The position numbers were made by a program, and so were the translations under genes. A DNA stretch of 64,000 nucleotides from Girardinichthys multiradiatus. Its lineage: Eukaryota; Chordata; Actinopteri; Cyprinodontiformes; Goodeidae. Below are positions 24,701 to 37,500 of the stretch, piece by piece. Each line of letters begins with the position of its first letter. Positions within the stretch are counted from its first letter, which is position 1. The DNA is taken from NCBI RefSeq assembly GCF_021462225.1, contig NC_061797.1:33506147-33570146 (forward strand). The letters run 5' to 3'. Under the pieces are notes generated by a model. The model searched no databases. It was given only the letters and a program-made list of their open reading frames with translations, and was not told the origin of the DNA.

Positions 24701-27700
24701 AGCCAATCACCTTCTCAGCAGACCGAATGACACGCTGCAGCCTGCCCTTATCCTTGGCTGTAGCAGCGGCGTACCAGATGGTGATGGAGGAGGTGAGGAT
24801 GGACTCAATGATGGCTGTGTAGAAGTGCACCATCATAGTCTTTGGCAGGTTGAATTTCTTCAGCTGCCGCAGGAAGAACATCCTCTGCTGGGCTTTCTTG
24901 ATGAGGGAGCTGATGTTTGGCTCCCACTTGAGATCCTGGGAGATGATGGTTCCCAGGAAGCGGAAAGATTCCACAGTGTCAATTGTGGAGTCACAGAGGG
25001 TGATGGGGGCAGGTGGGGCTGGGTTCTGCCTGAAGTTCACAACCATCTCCACTGTCTTTAGAGCGTTGAGCTCAAGGCTGTTCTGGCTGCACCAGTCCAA
25101 CAGATGGTCCACTTCCCATCTGTACGCGGACTCGTCACCATCAGAGATGAGTCCGATCAGGGTGGTGTCGTCCGCAAACTTCAGAAGCTTGACAGACTGG
25201 TGACTGGAGGTGCAGCTGTTGGTGTACAGGGAGAAGAGCAGAGGAGAGAGAACACAGCCTTGGGGGGAACCGGTGCTGATGGTCAGGGAGTCAGAGACAT
25301 GCTTCCCCAGCCTCACGCGCTGCTTCCTGTCAGACAGGAAGTCAGTGATCCACCTGCAGGTGGAGTCGGGCACACTCAGCTGGGAGAGCTTCTCCTGGAG
25401 CAGAGCTGGGACGCTAAGGACAACATGAGATGCAGTGTCTATAAAAAAAAACTTTTTTCCACATTTTGTCAAATTACATCAAGACAAAAGCCATCAACAA
25501 AAACTAAATCTAATCCACACATTTTTGGCAATCCCTGTATGTTTTGTCTGCCTAATGTATGGCCCTCATATCTCATTTGGAGGTCATTTCAAAGAGAAGA
25601 GCAAGTTCACACCATCTCACTGCTGACAAGTGTCAGTTTATCTGATAAATGAATGTAATGAGGCCTTCCCTCGAGGGACAACTGATTGGTTTGAAGAACC
25701 AGCTCCTTCATGACAGGCAAGTTCTGTCTTGATCACAGAGAAAAACACACAGCAGTATTATAGCACAGAGAGAAAGCGTAATTAACTGCAAGTATTTATA
25801 TCTTGTGTGTGTGTTGTTGCTCCAATGCGGAAAGAAAAACAGGAAAAACTGCGAACAAATGTTTTCTGATTGGTCCTAAATCATAAAATAGAAGAAATGA
25901 AGAGAGAAAAACAATAAGTTTTATTAAACTGCAATAAATAACATGACAGCATAAGCCATCTCTATTATAAGTTGTCTGTGTTTTATCTGAGCAGTCTCTG
26001 CTTTATCTCTGCATTATAGGGAGAGGTCTCTTGTTGTTGCAACGGTGAGGAAGACTTTTACAGAGAGGTGGACAATTATGGAAGAGAGAGAGGATAAAAA
26101 TGATACACATGTAAGAAACGTTTGTCAGAACAAACATAATGGTGTTGGCACACACCATGTGGGCTTAGATTTGAATGACAAAGATTTAGCACATGATGTG
26201 CTGTAAATGCCGCCATTAAAAAAATAACTAGTCCAATATATACTACATTTAAGTCCCTAAATAACATGAAAATGACAACTGTTGTATGAAAATCCAGGGA
26301 CTTCTTAGGTGGGCTAAGGTCATAAAGCTTCAGTATTTCTTAATACCTCAGCCTGTGTTTTATATCAAGGCTCAGAGTTTAAATAATGCATTAAAACTGC
26401 CCTTTAATGTTTCTGTTCCCTCATCTGAATTATTGAGTTAATTTAAAACAAAGCAAAGAAGTAACTCACCAGCAAGCCAGAGGTGACAGAAATGATGTTG
26501 GCTACAGTGTAGTTAGTACTAATGTGCTGGCTGGGTTTGGAAATGTGGCGCAGGACACTGCCATGGACAATAGCTCCGAGGATGAAGTTGATATGGCCAA
26601 CCAGGATGAGAATTAGCCCCTTTTTCATCAGCCTCCCAGGCCCTTTGTCCTTATCTGGGGGACAGAAACACAAGGAATAGCTTTCATGTTTCAGTGCTTT
26701 GATTATGCAAACATTTAAGAATAAATGGTGAAGAATATCCTTGCGCTCAGTATGAGCGGCCATCAGTCACAGTACATGGCTGCTCATACTGAAAGAAGAG
26801 TCTGGTGGAGATTTCGTGTCAAATTGGAAATGCTGCTTCGCACTGTCGCCACCTACTTGAGAGGTTGTAACTAAGTCAAAGATTCAATGCAACTGTCTGG
26901 GCCTCCCCAGATAGGTAACATTTTACCAACTGCTGTCCAGTTATCCAAAATGGCCACACATTTAACTTTGTTTAACTTAGTTTGTACAGTAAAATAATTT
27001 GGGTCAATTTGGATTTGTATGGGGTTGTAATTAAGGCTGAATGTGACTATATAATCAAATTTTATTAGAATTAATTTAACTGATTTGATCTGAATATGAC
27101 CCGAATTGGATTCTATTTAAACATGAAATTGGCAGTTTTATCTTGCACAGGGCCTTTAAAAGACATCTGATGTGAATTTATGCTATATAAATAAATTGAA
27201 TACTATTAAACATGTTTTAATGGTTGCCATTTTCATCTTAAAAGTAGTAGATAAAAGAAAGACATTTTATTTAAACATCTTTGTCATTTTTGAAAAGGCT
27301 TATTGGTTATACAGTTAAGCCTAAAATTATTCAAACCCCTGAAAAATTTCAAATTCTTTTTATTCAACCAGGATGTTTGTTTCTGATAGGAGGAAATGAG
27401 ACAAGGACACTGAATAAAAAGTAAAAGTTGTATTATAAATTGCATGCTGAAAATTATTTTTACCCCTCTTAATAAAAAATGACAAACTTTTCTGGCAGTA
27501 CAGCAAAAAAAAAAAAAGCCTTCTTACAATTGCTAGCCAGTGTTTTGCATGCATCCCTGGTATTTTGACCATTTATCTTTGTTGATGAGTTCCAAATCTT
27601 TGAGGCTGGACGCCATTTTAGCCATCACCCTAATCTGCAGGTCCCCCACAGATTATACACCAAATTCTAGTCGGGAATCTGGCCGCTCCAGAACATTAAT

Positions 27701-28178
27701 GTTACTTTCAGACAGAAGAAAAATGTTGGCAAAATTGGTCTTAACAGTTTACGCTGGACTTGAACAGCACAAAGATTTAAATTTAAATATTAAAAAGCTT
27801 ACTTCTAATAAATAGCTTATTTGATACATAAAAAGTTTAGCTCAACATGTTTTTTTCATGTTCTTTAATTACAATTAGAAGTAGAAAACTTTTTTTTAAT
27901 GAACATTATTTTACTGGTTAATACGCAGCAAACATCTATCCACACAAAGGGTTTACAGACTGTTGGTAATCTGACTTGTATTAAATGCAGGTTAAATTAA
28001 CCAACAAAGGAAGCAAAAATGTCGTAAATAATCACTACAATGCTTGTAGGCCTACTGTATATTACAACAATGAAGACAAAACGCGGACATAAGTCCTTGG
28101 CCCCCTTTTGAAAACAGGTTTCTTATTTTGATTACATCAACCAAAACATGTGAATATGCACTCACCGAAGCCGCACAT
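21745..28178 (-). CDS. krtcap3: Keratinocyte-associated protein 3, six coding exons
   Basis: Small multi-pass membrane protein of poorly known function, usually about 240 residues; here 220. Coding exons from the 5' end: 28166-28178, 26470-26654, 23917-23976, 23627-23824, 23374-23508, 21745-21816. All junctions are GT-AG and the total of 663 nt is in frame. The N-terminus MCGFDKDKGPGRLMKKG fits the human pattern CAFD...GPRRLM. Four membrane segments are visible: residues 18-34 (LILILVGHINFILGAIV), about 55-80, about 88-117 and 155-183 (LALWIPCTLLSAAEAGLSV). The loop before the fourth carries SQCPFDTTRIY, a family signature (human DCPFDPTRIY). The soluble tail LEEEAERSSQTRR is shorter than the human tail. 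The first coding exon contributes only four full codons plus one base. A LINE and a dispersed repeat sit in its introns. It lies downstream of nrbp1 in the same orientation, as in human. Confidence 0.95.
22505..22735. repeat. Dispersed fish repeat in krtcap3 last intron
   Basis: Contains CCACTCAAAGCACTTTACAT, ATTCGCCCAATCGCAGTCAC, TGCCTTGCCAAGGGGCACAT and GGAAGCTGGAATCTAACCCA. This order of landmarks is typical of a very common teleost interspersed repeat (SINE or LINE 3' end). The copy is diverged and lacks clear ends. Family name not assigned. Confidence 0.6.
23577..23592. repeat. (TAA)n microsatellite
   Basis: Short run of about five TAA units inside a krtcap3 intron. Confidence 0.75.
24147..25432 (-). 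mobile_element. 5'-truncated LINE in krtcap3 intron
   Basis: A 3' fragment of a non-LTR retrotransposon, read on the minus strand. The long open frame (24486-25472) encodes the C-terminal half of a reverse transcriptase. It shows GSPQGCVLSPLLFSLYTN, the catalytic FADDTT box, a thumb-like region with RFLGTIISQDLKWEPN, and a C-terminal tail with RTKTSRHKNSFFPSAT. The 3' end has GGCAATAAAGCTTTTCTGA followed by short TTCTGA tandem units, which is how LINEs of the CR1/L2 type commonly end in fish. The frame is intact over more than 300 codons, so this is a fairly young copy, but the N-terminal endonuclease and first RT motifs are lost. Clade assignment is from memory of such tails. Confidence 0.85.
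26885..27212 (+). repeat. Decayed dispersed repeat, 3' part
   Basis: The end TGCTATATAAATAAATTGAA and the upstream ATCTGATGTGAATTTATGC match the 3' tail style of the repeat at 9885-10275 (GACATTTGTTGTGAAACCGCG...). Heavily diverged; the assignment is tentative. Lies in krtcap3 intron 1. Confidence 0.45.
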
Positions 28179-28259
28179 TTCTCTGCAGGGGGGGTCAAGT
28201 ATTTTTGTCCTTTATTGTGCTGTTTTAACAGTAATTACTAAAACAAATAAAAGCTTCTT

Positions 28260-28380
28260 TAGCCGCTCCGTCCCACACGGACGTCCCTCCGTCCACTTCC
28301 TGGATGACGTCGTCATATGTACCTGTGAATTACCTACGACGTGCTGCACGTACGTTACACGGCAACCGCGTCTAAAATTA
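28260..28380 (-). promoter_or_regulatory. krtcap3: Candidate krtcap3 promoter with CRE-like and X-box-like sites
   Basis: A small CpG-rich island 80-200 bp upstream of the krtcap3 start codon. It contains a 13-bp palindrome ATGACGTCGTCAT (28304-28316) that includes TGACGTC, close to a CRE. It also contains GTTACACGGCAAC (28354-28366), whose right half GGCAAC fits the RFX X-box and whose left half is imperfect. Position and composition support a promoter; binding by CREB or RFX proteins is inference. Confidence 0.5.
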
Positions 28381-28914
28381 TTAGAAATATGGAGTTTTCA
28401 TAAGCTAAGTTAATCTCAAAAGAAGCTGGCTGAACCCGAGCATCATACGTGAAAGTTGAGTTGAAGAAAAAAGTATAGAGAAATTTGTGCAAGAAACAGA
28501 TATTGCTGCATACTGAACTACACGTATTCAGGACATGGGCTACAACTGTTGCATTTCTTGCATTACACCACTGAACCTGAGACATCAGAAGGGTCATACC
28601 TGGGCTAAGGGGGATAAATGGTTGGGCCCCCGGCGGTTCTAGGCCACATTTACCAGGGGGGACAGGGTGGGTCGTGTTTTTGCATTAGGGACACAAAACA
28701 CAACACATCACTTATAATTCATTGTTAAAGTAAAACGGTAAGGGTAAAAAATGAAATTAGTCCAAGGGGACCAATCAGTTAAGGTTTCTGTGTCAGCGCA
28801 TATCATAAGAAATTGGTTTAGTATTATGTCTTCAGCACAGGGGCCAGGACCAGTCCTACATGCACTGGCCTCTGTTGGCCACTCCCTTGCTTCAGATTTA
28901 ACTAAATAACTTTT

Positions 28915-29640
28915 TGTTAGGAAATTGAGGTCCCAGAGTCTGGAGGAAGAGTGGAGAGGCACAGAATTCAAGCTGCTTGAGGTTCTGCGTGAACTTCCCA
29001 CAGTCAGTGATGATTTGTGGACCCACATCATCTTTTGGTGTTGGTCCACTGTGTTTTATAACGTCCAAAGTCAGCACAACAATGTACCAGATCATTTTAA
29101 AACACCTCATGCGTCCCTCCGCTAATAAACTTTATAGAGACGCTGATTTCATTTTCCAGCAGGGCTCAGCACCTGCCCACACTTAATGACCTTGGTATCA
29201 CTGTGCTGGATTGGCCAGCAAACTCTCCTGACCTGAACCCCATAGGGAAGTAATGGAGGAGCATGTAAGACACCAGACCCAACAATGCACAGGAGCTGAA
29301 AGCCACTATTTAAGAAACTTGAACTTCCCAACACCTCAGCAGCACCTGGTTTCCTGACCATGCCACAATATTGAAGGCATATGCTGTACAATACATAGAC
29401 ATAGCTTTCAGTAAGCCCACACATTGGCGTCAAAAATATACTTTTTTAATTTTGTCTAAAGCAGTAGTAAACCTTCTGAAATTTGGGATTTTCATTAAAT
29501 GTAAGCAATAATCATCAAAATCACCAGAAAACACTTGGCAAATACCACTCTGTATTTAGGGAATCTAAGAGTTTCACTTTTTGAATTGAAATACTAAAAC
29601 AAACGTTAAATGATATATATTCCTATTTATGCACCTGTAG
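28915..29640 (+). mobile_element. Tc1-like transposon remnant, 3' half
   Basis: Decayed transposase C-terminal half: AGGTCCCAGAGTCTGGAGGA, CCACAGTCAGTGATG, TTGGTCCACTGTGTTTTATA, ATTTTCCAGCAGGGCTCAGC, then CTCCTGACCTGAACCCCATA. This covers the second catalytic region and the SPDLNPI block. It is followed by a 3' inverted repeat region with TTTGGGATTTTCATTAAATG and a terminal GCACCTGTA. Same family as the remnants at 19740, 49480 and 54340. Many indels and no usable frame. Lies between krtcap3 and nrbp1. Confidence 0.85.
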
Positions 29641-31591
29641 ATTTTTAATAAAGCCGGTGGCTGCAGCAGCCATTTCAGACTAAATATATTTGTTTATGGG
29701 CTTACAAATAACTCCACACAGAACAAAGCAGACACATCCATCCATTTATTTGCAAGAACATGCATTCTGATGTATGCCAGAATTTAAGCATCAAAAAGGC
29801 ACTCGTTTACTGATGTCTGTGTCATATACAATCCATAAAAAATACCTAAATACAACCAAAAGCTCACATCATGGAGTAACAGACTAAAGCTGTCAAATGT
29901 GTTTGATTATTTAATAACCAGTTTTATCACCTTTAATGAATGGGGTGCAAAAGAAGTACATTTAGAAAGGTTGCAGTCAATATAAACCCTGGTGGTCAAA
30001 CTGGTTGGTCTGAACCACCTCTGTGCTCTGAGGTGATCCATTTACATTCCCCTGGTTGACTTGAGCTAGTCTTCGAAAAATACAATCTTAGAAGCTCACA
30101 ATGAGTGAAAATAATTAAAATGACATAAACCATGCACTAAGATTGACCACATACAGCATGTAGTAGACAGTAACCGAAATCATTTTAAAAACAAGGCTTA
30201 GGAGAGCATTTTTCATTATCTGCCAGAGTAATTATAGAACTCAAAACAGATTTAAACCAAATGTTTAACACAAACAAAACTTACTGTAATCCTTGGATAT
30301 TGCTGTATGCTTAGTATTCAGACATATCTGACCTTTTAGCAAAAGAAATACCAGTAGACCACAAAGAGTTTGGAGGAAAATTTACTAAAAATGTCAATAT
30401 AAACTCCATGACCTCAATATAGGTCTAACTATGAGCTTGTGTGTAAATGTTTTAAACAGAGAATGACAACACTAAGCTCTTAGTTATCCCTAATTAATGA
30501 CTAAAAAGTATTTTGTTGGCTCAGACCCTCAGTAGGGAAGAAGGAAATTATGCAAAGAACACTTGGAATAAAGTACCTATCTCTCCTACAAAACACACCA
30601 ATCCGGCAAAGACTTTTCTTTCACAAATTATCTCACCAAAGTTCACAACACACGTTTCATATGAAATCTAAAGGCAGAGTAACCGGTCCACTCAGACAGC
30701 AGCAATTGTAAACAGAAGTAAAAGAAAAAAACTTAAAAACTGAAAAGCGTTTTGACAGAAAAACATAAATATAAAAAAACAAACTAACATTTAAAGACAT
30801 CAAATTCACAGTACCTCAAAGTAAGCATGTATTGTATTTTCAAAAAGTAAAATACCATAATGCCCTTACTTTGCTTCTTTAATAAAGGCTTCTTAAATTA
30901 GGAATATTTTCTGATATTAAGGTCACCTACAGAAGCTGCATGTCTGCTGCCCGGTTAAACAAAATGTCCACACATATAAGTTAGAAGGCAATAACTTGAG
31001 GAAAAAAAAAAAAGCACAAAAAGCTGAGAATGATATAAAAGAAACCAAAAACACTGAGCAAAATATGACGAGAACCATATGAAATGAGGAATTAGAAAGG
31101 AGTAGCCTGGCTCATTTTTTGTGCATGGAAAGGTAATACTATTCTCTATGGAAACTACAGTTCTGATTGTCAGTGGGTCCAGATGCTGCCATTAAAATAA
31201 AGGGACACCAGCAGGTTGCTGAAGGAGACAATCAGATCTCGAAGGTGCTTTAGATCAACTCCTTCGAAGAAACAAACAAGGCAGCTCCTCATGTAAACAA
31301 AGCACACTTGAAGAAAGCATTGGTTTAAAGGTTTCCCAGGCTGGGATACGTTCACCTAACAATAGAAAGTTCACAGCTGCTGGTTTCTTTGGGATCATCT
31401 GGCTTCACGTTGTACATTTTGTTCTTTTAAAATATTTTTAATTCCCTGATGTAAGGGATCCTCCACTGTTTTGGTCAAATAAACCACCCAAAGCTCTGTA
31501 AGCCCTGCAAAACATTCTGATAACAATCACTGTGTTGTGCATCCGGGAGGAACAAGTAATAAGGCTGAAAATTTACTTCTGATGAGACGTA
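29641..31591 (-). other. nrbp1: nrbp1 3' untranslated region and flank
   Basis: Follows the nrbp1 stop codon on the minus strand. A minus-strand AATAAA (plus-strand TTTATT at 29745-29750) is a candidate polyadenylation signal, which would give a 3' UTR of about 1.8 kb; this is inference. A 61-codon open frame at 31170-31355 resembles nothing known and is probably UTR sequence. Confidence 0.45.
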
Positions 31592-34500
31592 CTAGTGAAG
31601 AGCTTGGGTGAATGTTTCTTCAAGCAGTGAGGTTATTTTTATTTGGTCCACCTGTAGAGAGCAAGGATAGGTTTTAAATAACCAAGAACACAAACAAATT
31701 CAATAAGCCTGACAACATGAAGCTAAAACTCAAACATTCAAAGAGCACATATCATAATTTTAAAAAGAGCCAGAAACCTGGAAATATTAATGGCATAAAA
31801 CATAAATAAAACACAATCGGCCTTTTCGTTGTCTTTTATGGTGGAAAAGCAATTTCTAAATGTACTCTTCTGATGCAAAACAACCTTCTGAGTGAGGCGC
31901 ACTAAAACCAGGAAGCACTTCCATAAATAGAGGATGTCCTTGTGGCTCAACGTGGCTGTTGACAACTAATGGATTTTTTCCTTAAAAAAAAAGACTCAGG
32001 AATATGTCAAGTAGATATTTGGCTCAATGACTGTTAGTGAGCACTTTTGTTGCAAAGATCACAAAGCAAAAGCTATAAGGATGCTTATATATGCGCTTTA
32101 AACAATGCAATATAGTGAAGATTTAATAGCTATTTTGCCAGCACAATATGGTGTTTGTCATTTTTTCTGTTGTCAACACATCAACTTCAAGGAAAACATT
32201 TATTTTTCAGTCCAACCCTTTCCCTGCTAAATACAAACACACAACCAAACAGGCTCCATAATATCAAGAGTCATTGTTTTTCACCGATGTCTCAGTGGTT
32301 AGAATGTTATGTTTAACCAATGCAAGAAGTACTAAATGCATTAAAAGCTATAAAGCAAAGTTTTTTTCTTCCTTCTGTATTAGGGGCTTTATATCATGTT
32401 GGTTAGGATTGCACTGCAGATTCAGAACAGCACATTAAACAGAAACACAGTCACCTCACTGATCAAGCCCAGCTGCACCAACTCTCCAGCCAAATCTTGA
32501 ACACTTTCATCTGAAACACAGAGCAGCACAGTTACTGACGGCAACATAAACAAAATCAGGATCACCTTAGCCTGAATCGTCTTGAGCTATAGCAACTATT
32601 GCATCATGGTGTGGTCACAATCTCTAAAAAGGTGTTTAAACTGCAAGAGAGACAGACATAGAGATACAGTCTATCTGAAAGGATTTAAACAGTGAGTATG
32701 ACTTCTCTAATGGACACCAACATGTGAATGACCTGCAACGGTGTTAGCTCTCCCAACTGACCGATGGGCAAGGGTGAAGAGAAATAAATAAATTATATGC
32801 TGATTGGATCAGTTATCTTGTGACTAAGTAGTGACACTATGGACTTTAACAGAATGCAGTGGCTATCAGAAGATCACCAGGAAGGATCTTTACAAAGAGG
32901 ACGGAGTGTGTTTGGGAGACGGATTAGTGTGCAATAAAATTACAGCATGCATGTTAGAGGAATTAGGGAGTGAGAGTGCAAAGCAAGACGTTAACTGATA
33001 GCAGCGAGGAGAAGCAGGAGCGACAACACCAAATGTCTGGAAGTGAGAGCATAAATGAGACAGACATGAAAACCTAGTAAGAGATGAGCAGAGGAGATGA
33101 CAGCTGTCAGCTGGAGCCTTTCACAGTCCTCACATTCTCCACACGTCTGCAACATTATACATGCCGGTCATACCTATGTGTGCATGACAGGCATCACATT
33201 TTACTGCCAACAGCTTTCTGTCCAGCTACATGATATTCTCTATATTCTGGCTTTCATCACAAGCAGTAACATACAAATGGTTATCTTATGAGGCACAGGT
33301 TTTGAAAAACAAACAACTGAATTTAGTAAAATTTTATAAATATTAAATCTGAGAGTCTAATTGTGTTGCTTAAGCATATGAAATGTCCTGAGTTGTTTAA
33401 AACTCATGTGAAAGAAAAGGAAGAAAATGAGAGTATAGTTTAACTAAATTTAAGCGATGTCCAGTCATCATGATTTACATTTCTTCCTTTCAGATGTTGT
33501 CTTCTCACTCCTCTTACACGTTTTAACTTGTGTCCAAAAGTTCTTCACCTATTTTTTTTTTAACAATTTCAATAATCTGCTCACTCCCCAGTGACTTGAC
33601 CTTTGTGAAATTGACCTTGCTGCTGAGCACATCGCTGACAGCTACAACAGAGCTGTCAATATTTATATTTGGAGATTTAACCAGGTGTGACATGACCACT
33701 CATCTAATTTCCTTGGACCAATACATGCCCACCACCATTCTGTTTTTACCCAAATACAGAACCTAAGGTCTGGAATAAAACAGCAGCTGAAACACTTAAA
33801 GGCTGCTTTGACTTTACTAAGTGGAGCTATTTTTAAATGAACACAGGGATGATCCACACCTTTTGAAGGAGGCTTTAACCTTTTGCATTTTATCCTGTGA
33901 GGACACTTTCGCTTACAATAAAATTATAACTATAAAAGCTTGATTACAAATGATATGAAACTCTGCCTCATCCAGAAAAAAAACTCACTTTCCTTCAAGG
34001 ACAAATCCAGGGTGTGGGAGCTTAAAAAAGAGCTCAGGAGAAAGGACACGCTGAACCATAAGAGCCGGGGAGAAAACAAAATAACATTCGGAAATGCAAG
34101 AGAGGCGTGGCAGACAAGAACCAGTTCTTCACCCGGTTCCACAACAACACATCGACCAGGACCTACCCACTGCCGAGCTTCCTCCACACACACCTCATTA
34201 ACAACAGACACCTGGTGACTTCCAGTCTCCTTCTCATCCCCTCCATCACCGATTCCAGGGGCTCCCATCAAGCAGAAAGTTTAGTCCCTCTGGCCCGGAA
34301 AGCCATTTACAAAAAATCTTTTGTTGTGTGTGCAGTATCCACCTTGAACGCTTTAAAACAAGAGCTGTACTTTTACACACTTTTAACAGTCCCTTTTATG
34401 TGTTTTAATGGGCTTTTTAGGTACGTTTTGAAGTGTTTATTGTATTTTAAGTGCAGGAATGCTGTTGTCGGAGCCCTGTCAAAGAAGTTGACAAAGTTTT

Positions 34501-37500
34501 ATTCTATTCTATGTGATAGACCTCCACAATGCAATGTATAATTGTGACGCAGAGAAAAATGATACATGATCTTTTACAGAAAGAAATCTGAAAAGTGTGG
34601 CGTGCATATGTATTTAGTCCCCTTGAATCCATACCTTGTAGAACCACCTTTTGCTGCAACGAAAGCTACAGGTTGTTTTTAAAACATTTCAGTCTCTAGG
34701 TGTGCAAAAACATGTAGCACCAAAATAGATATTTCTTGAATGTTTAATAGCAAAGCTTTCAAATTCTTAATCTTTTTCTTTGAGAAGGCCCAATCTTAAA
34801 CCATGTTAAGGTTTCTGCTTTAACTAGTGCAAAATCTCTATTAATGAATTTCAAAGGTTGTACCCTGTCATTTATTTTGCTTTTAAATACCAGGTTCTTG
34901 TGTGGTACGTGTTCAAAATTGGCTTTAAGTTCAACTTTGCTGTGAGCTGAAGTTTTAAAACGTGCAAGATAGCTGGATGGAAATATTAAAAGCTTGGACT
35001 CAAAGTTCACCACATGGGTGATACAACAGTAGTGATGAGGTTGATCTTACGAGGTAACATGTCACAGCTTAGATGTCTGTTCAGTTTATCTTCCAGTTTC
35101 AGCAGTAATGTTATCTAGATGGAGAGAAACAGAAAACACAGCAAGTTATTCATTTTTAAACCAAATAACTGAATAGCAAGGGGCTGTAAGTCAGTAAGAA
35201 CTCAAATGTTGTTGTAAAATATCACCTATATATTCTAAAATATACATTTACATGATACTTTGCTCCCTCCTCAACAGGCTCCAAGTTACACTGCATCTGA
35301 ACAACCTGCAAAAGAAAAAAGATTCATTAAAAGAGAAGAAAATCAGTTTCCTAAACCTACCGATGTAAACGTGTCAGGGCAACATTTAATAACTTTCCAT
35401 AAAACCGCATGTGTACCAGGCAGTAATCTTTACTGAACTCACCCGTCGCGTCTCAAGCTCTGCAGGTTCAGGTGTAGGTGATTTGACCAATGGAATAACA
35501 ACAGGAGATGCAATTGTTTTAAGCTGGGTCTGCTGGGGACTGGGGACCCCGAATGCTGTCATTGGATAAATGCCGTTCCTGATTCAAAGTGAAGGAACAG
35601 AGATATAGGGAAAACATGAGACAATTTAAAAGAGAAAAGAGAGATGCAAGAGTTTATGATACAGAGGTCCTAAATAAAGACTACAGAATTAATGCTTTTG
35701 GAAGCCAACAATAGATAACTAGTGATTTCATATCTCTAAAGAATAATAGAAATACCAGGACTTTAAGATGGCTCAATGCTCCCTCTAAGTGGTTATTTTG
35801 TTGCACTAGTGGCCATTATTTCACAGTATTTAGACAGGAAATGGACAGAGAGAGAAGGGGGAAAGACATACAGCAAAGCACTCTCTACCTCTAGACCACA
35901 CGCTGCACATAGGCCATTTTATTCACCTAAAGGAACTAACCATACAACATATCAGCTCAACTTTTAAGTCCACTGATTTCCTTTATATTAATTTGGTTCT
36001 CACCTCACATCCTCCAGGAATTTGTCAAGCTCCAAGGCAGGAAACTGGGACAACCTATAGAGAAAATTCAAACAAACATACAACTTGAGGGAAAGACTAA
36101 AGGTCTTTAAACTATTAGGTTTAAAACACAATATCATATATTTAAAAAGAAAAAACTGGGGTAACCAATATGCAGTCGCTTTATAAAATAATTTTAACTC
36201 TGGTTACTCTATCAATTTTCTGACATTATATAATTTCAAAACTATTTTTATCCGATTGAGTTGCAAAATGGAACATTACATATGGCTGTAGAAAAATAAC
36301 AGTAACTGTATCAGACAACATTTGTTGCGAATAGTCGCTGTGTTACATTTCGCTGCATGCCACAGACATCTCGTGTCATCGGAATCGTAACGACACTTTT
36401 TGACACTTACTTGAGCTGAACATCCTCTTTAGTCACAGCAATAACCAGATTGGGATCCAGCTTCTTGGTAATCTCCTCCAGGGCATTTTCAGGAATCATG
36501 TCTGGACCGAATAAACAGAGAAAATCACCACACAACTCCACGCAAGTGTCTTGAAAAATTCATTTGTTAGGTTACAAAGTCCAATAATTGTCTGAGTGCA
36601 GAAAATGCTTCAGCGTTCTAGCAGACACTGATCTAGCACCACCAGGTCAGATATGAAATTCCTTGCAGCCTTTAAAAAAAGGGGACATCTCCGCAGATTT
36701 TTAGGGAATCCACAATGCAGTGTTTTTTTAATCACATTGTTAGCGGAGCTTCATAAACGACTTAGACAACCATACAAATCACAAGTCATGAAACTGTCTA
36801 ATATCTTCTCCAGGAAAATACAAACAGATTTTTTTTCCCGTGAATGTTTGTATGTGTGCATTCGGAACTCACGTTGGTAGCTGACAACACAGTGTGCAGC
36901 CAACAGTTTTAATAGAGGCACTTCAAAGAGAGCCTGGTTAAACAGCAGTTCCCGGGCTGTAGGCCTTATACTGGGATCACCCGCAAGGCACGATTGGATT
37001 AACTCCTACAAAAAAATATATATATAAACATCTAGATTATGCACTGATAAACAATCATATTGTTTATAAAAAAACAATTTTATACACAGATTTATAACAT
37101 ACAGTCATACAGATAGTCATAACCGTGAAAACTGGGCATCTTACCCTCTGGAGTGGGTCTTCCAGTAACTGTATGGCATTGTCTATAGCTTCCTGAGAGA
37201 TGTATGAGGAATCTCCATTGCTCTGAATTTCCAATAGCGCCATCTGCAGCACAGCAACACATGTTAGGAAAAGGTTCACGTGGATGTAATATGCATTCTA
37301 GGTCTAATCATACCTCTAAGGCACACATGCCAAACGAGTAGATGTCTACAGCCGTGGTGACGTCGTTATCAGCTACAATAACAAAACAAAGCATAGTTTC
37401 CCATGCATATCATTACAGTTCAATTCTCGCTGCAGACTTTTAAAAAAATAGTTTTTACTTATCATTAGTCTTTAAAACGCAGTGAAACCTTCAACGGCTC

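Noticed and set aside
24527..25652. Several plus-strand open frames of 67-182 codons
   Set aside because: They are antisense to the reverse-transcriptase frame of the LINE and owe their openness to it.
31170..31355. 61-codon minus-strand frame as an alternative nrbp1 C-terminal exon
   Set aside because: No similarity to NRBP tails and the preceding exon already has an in-frame stop.
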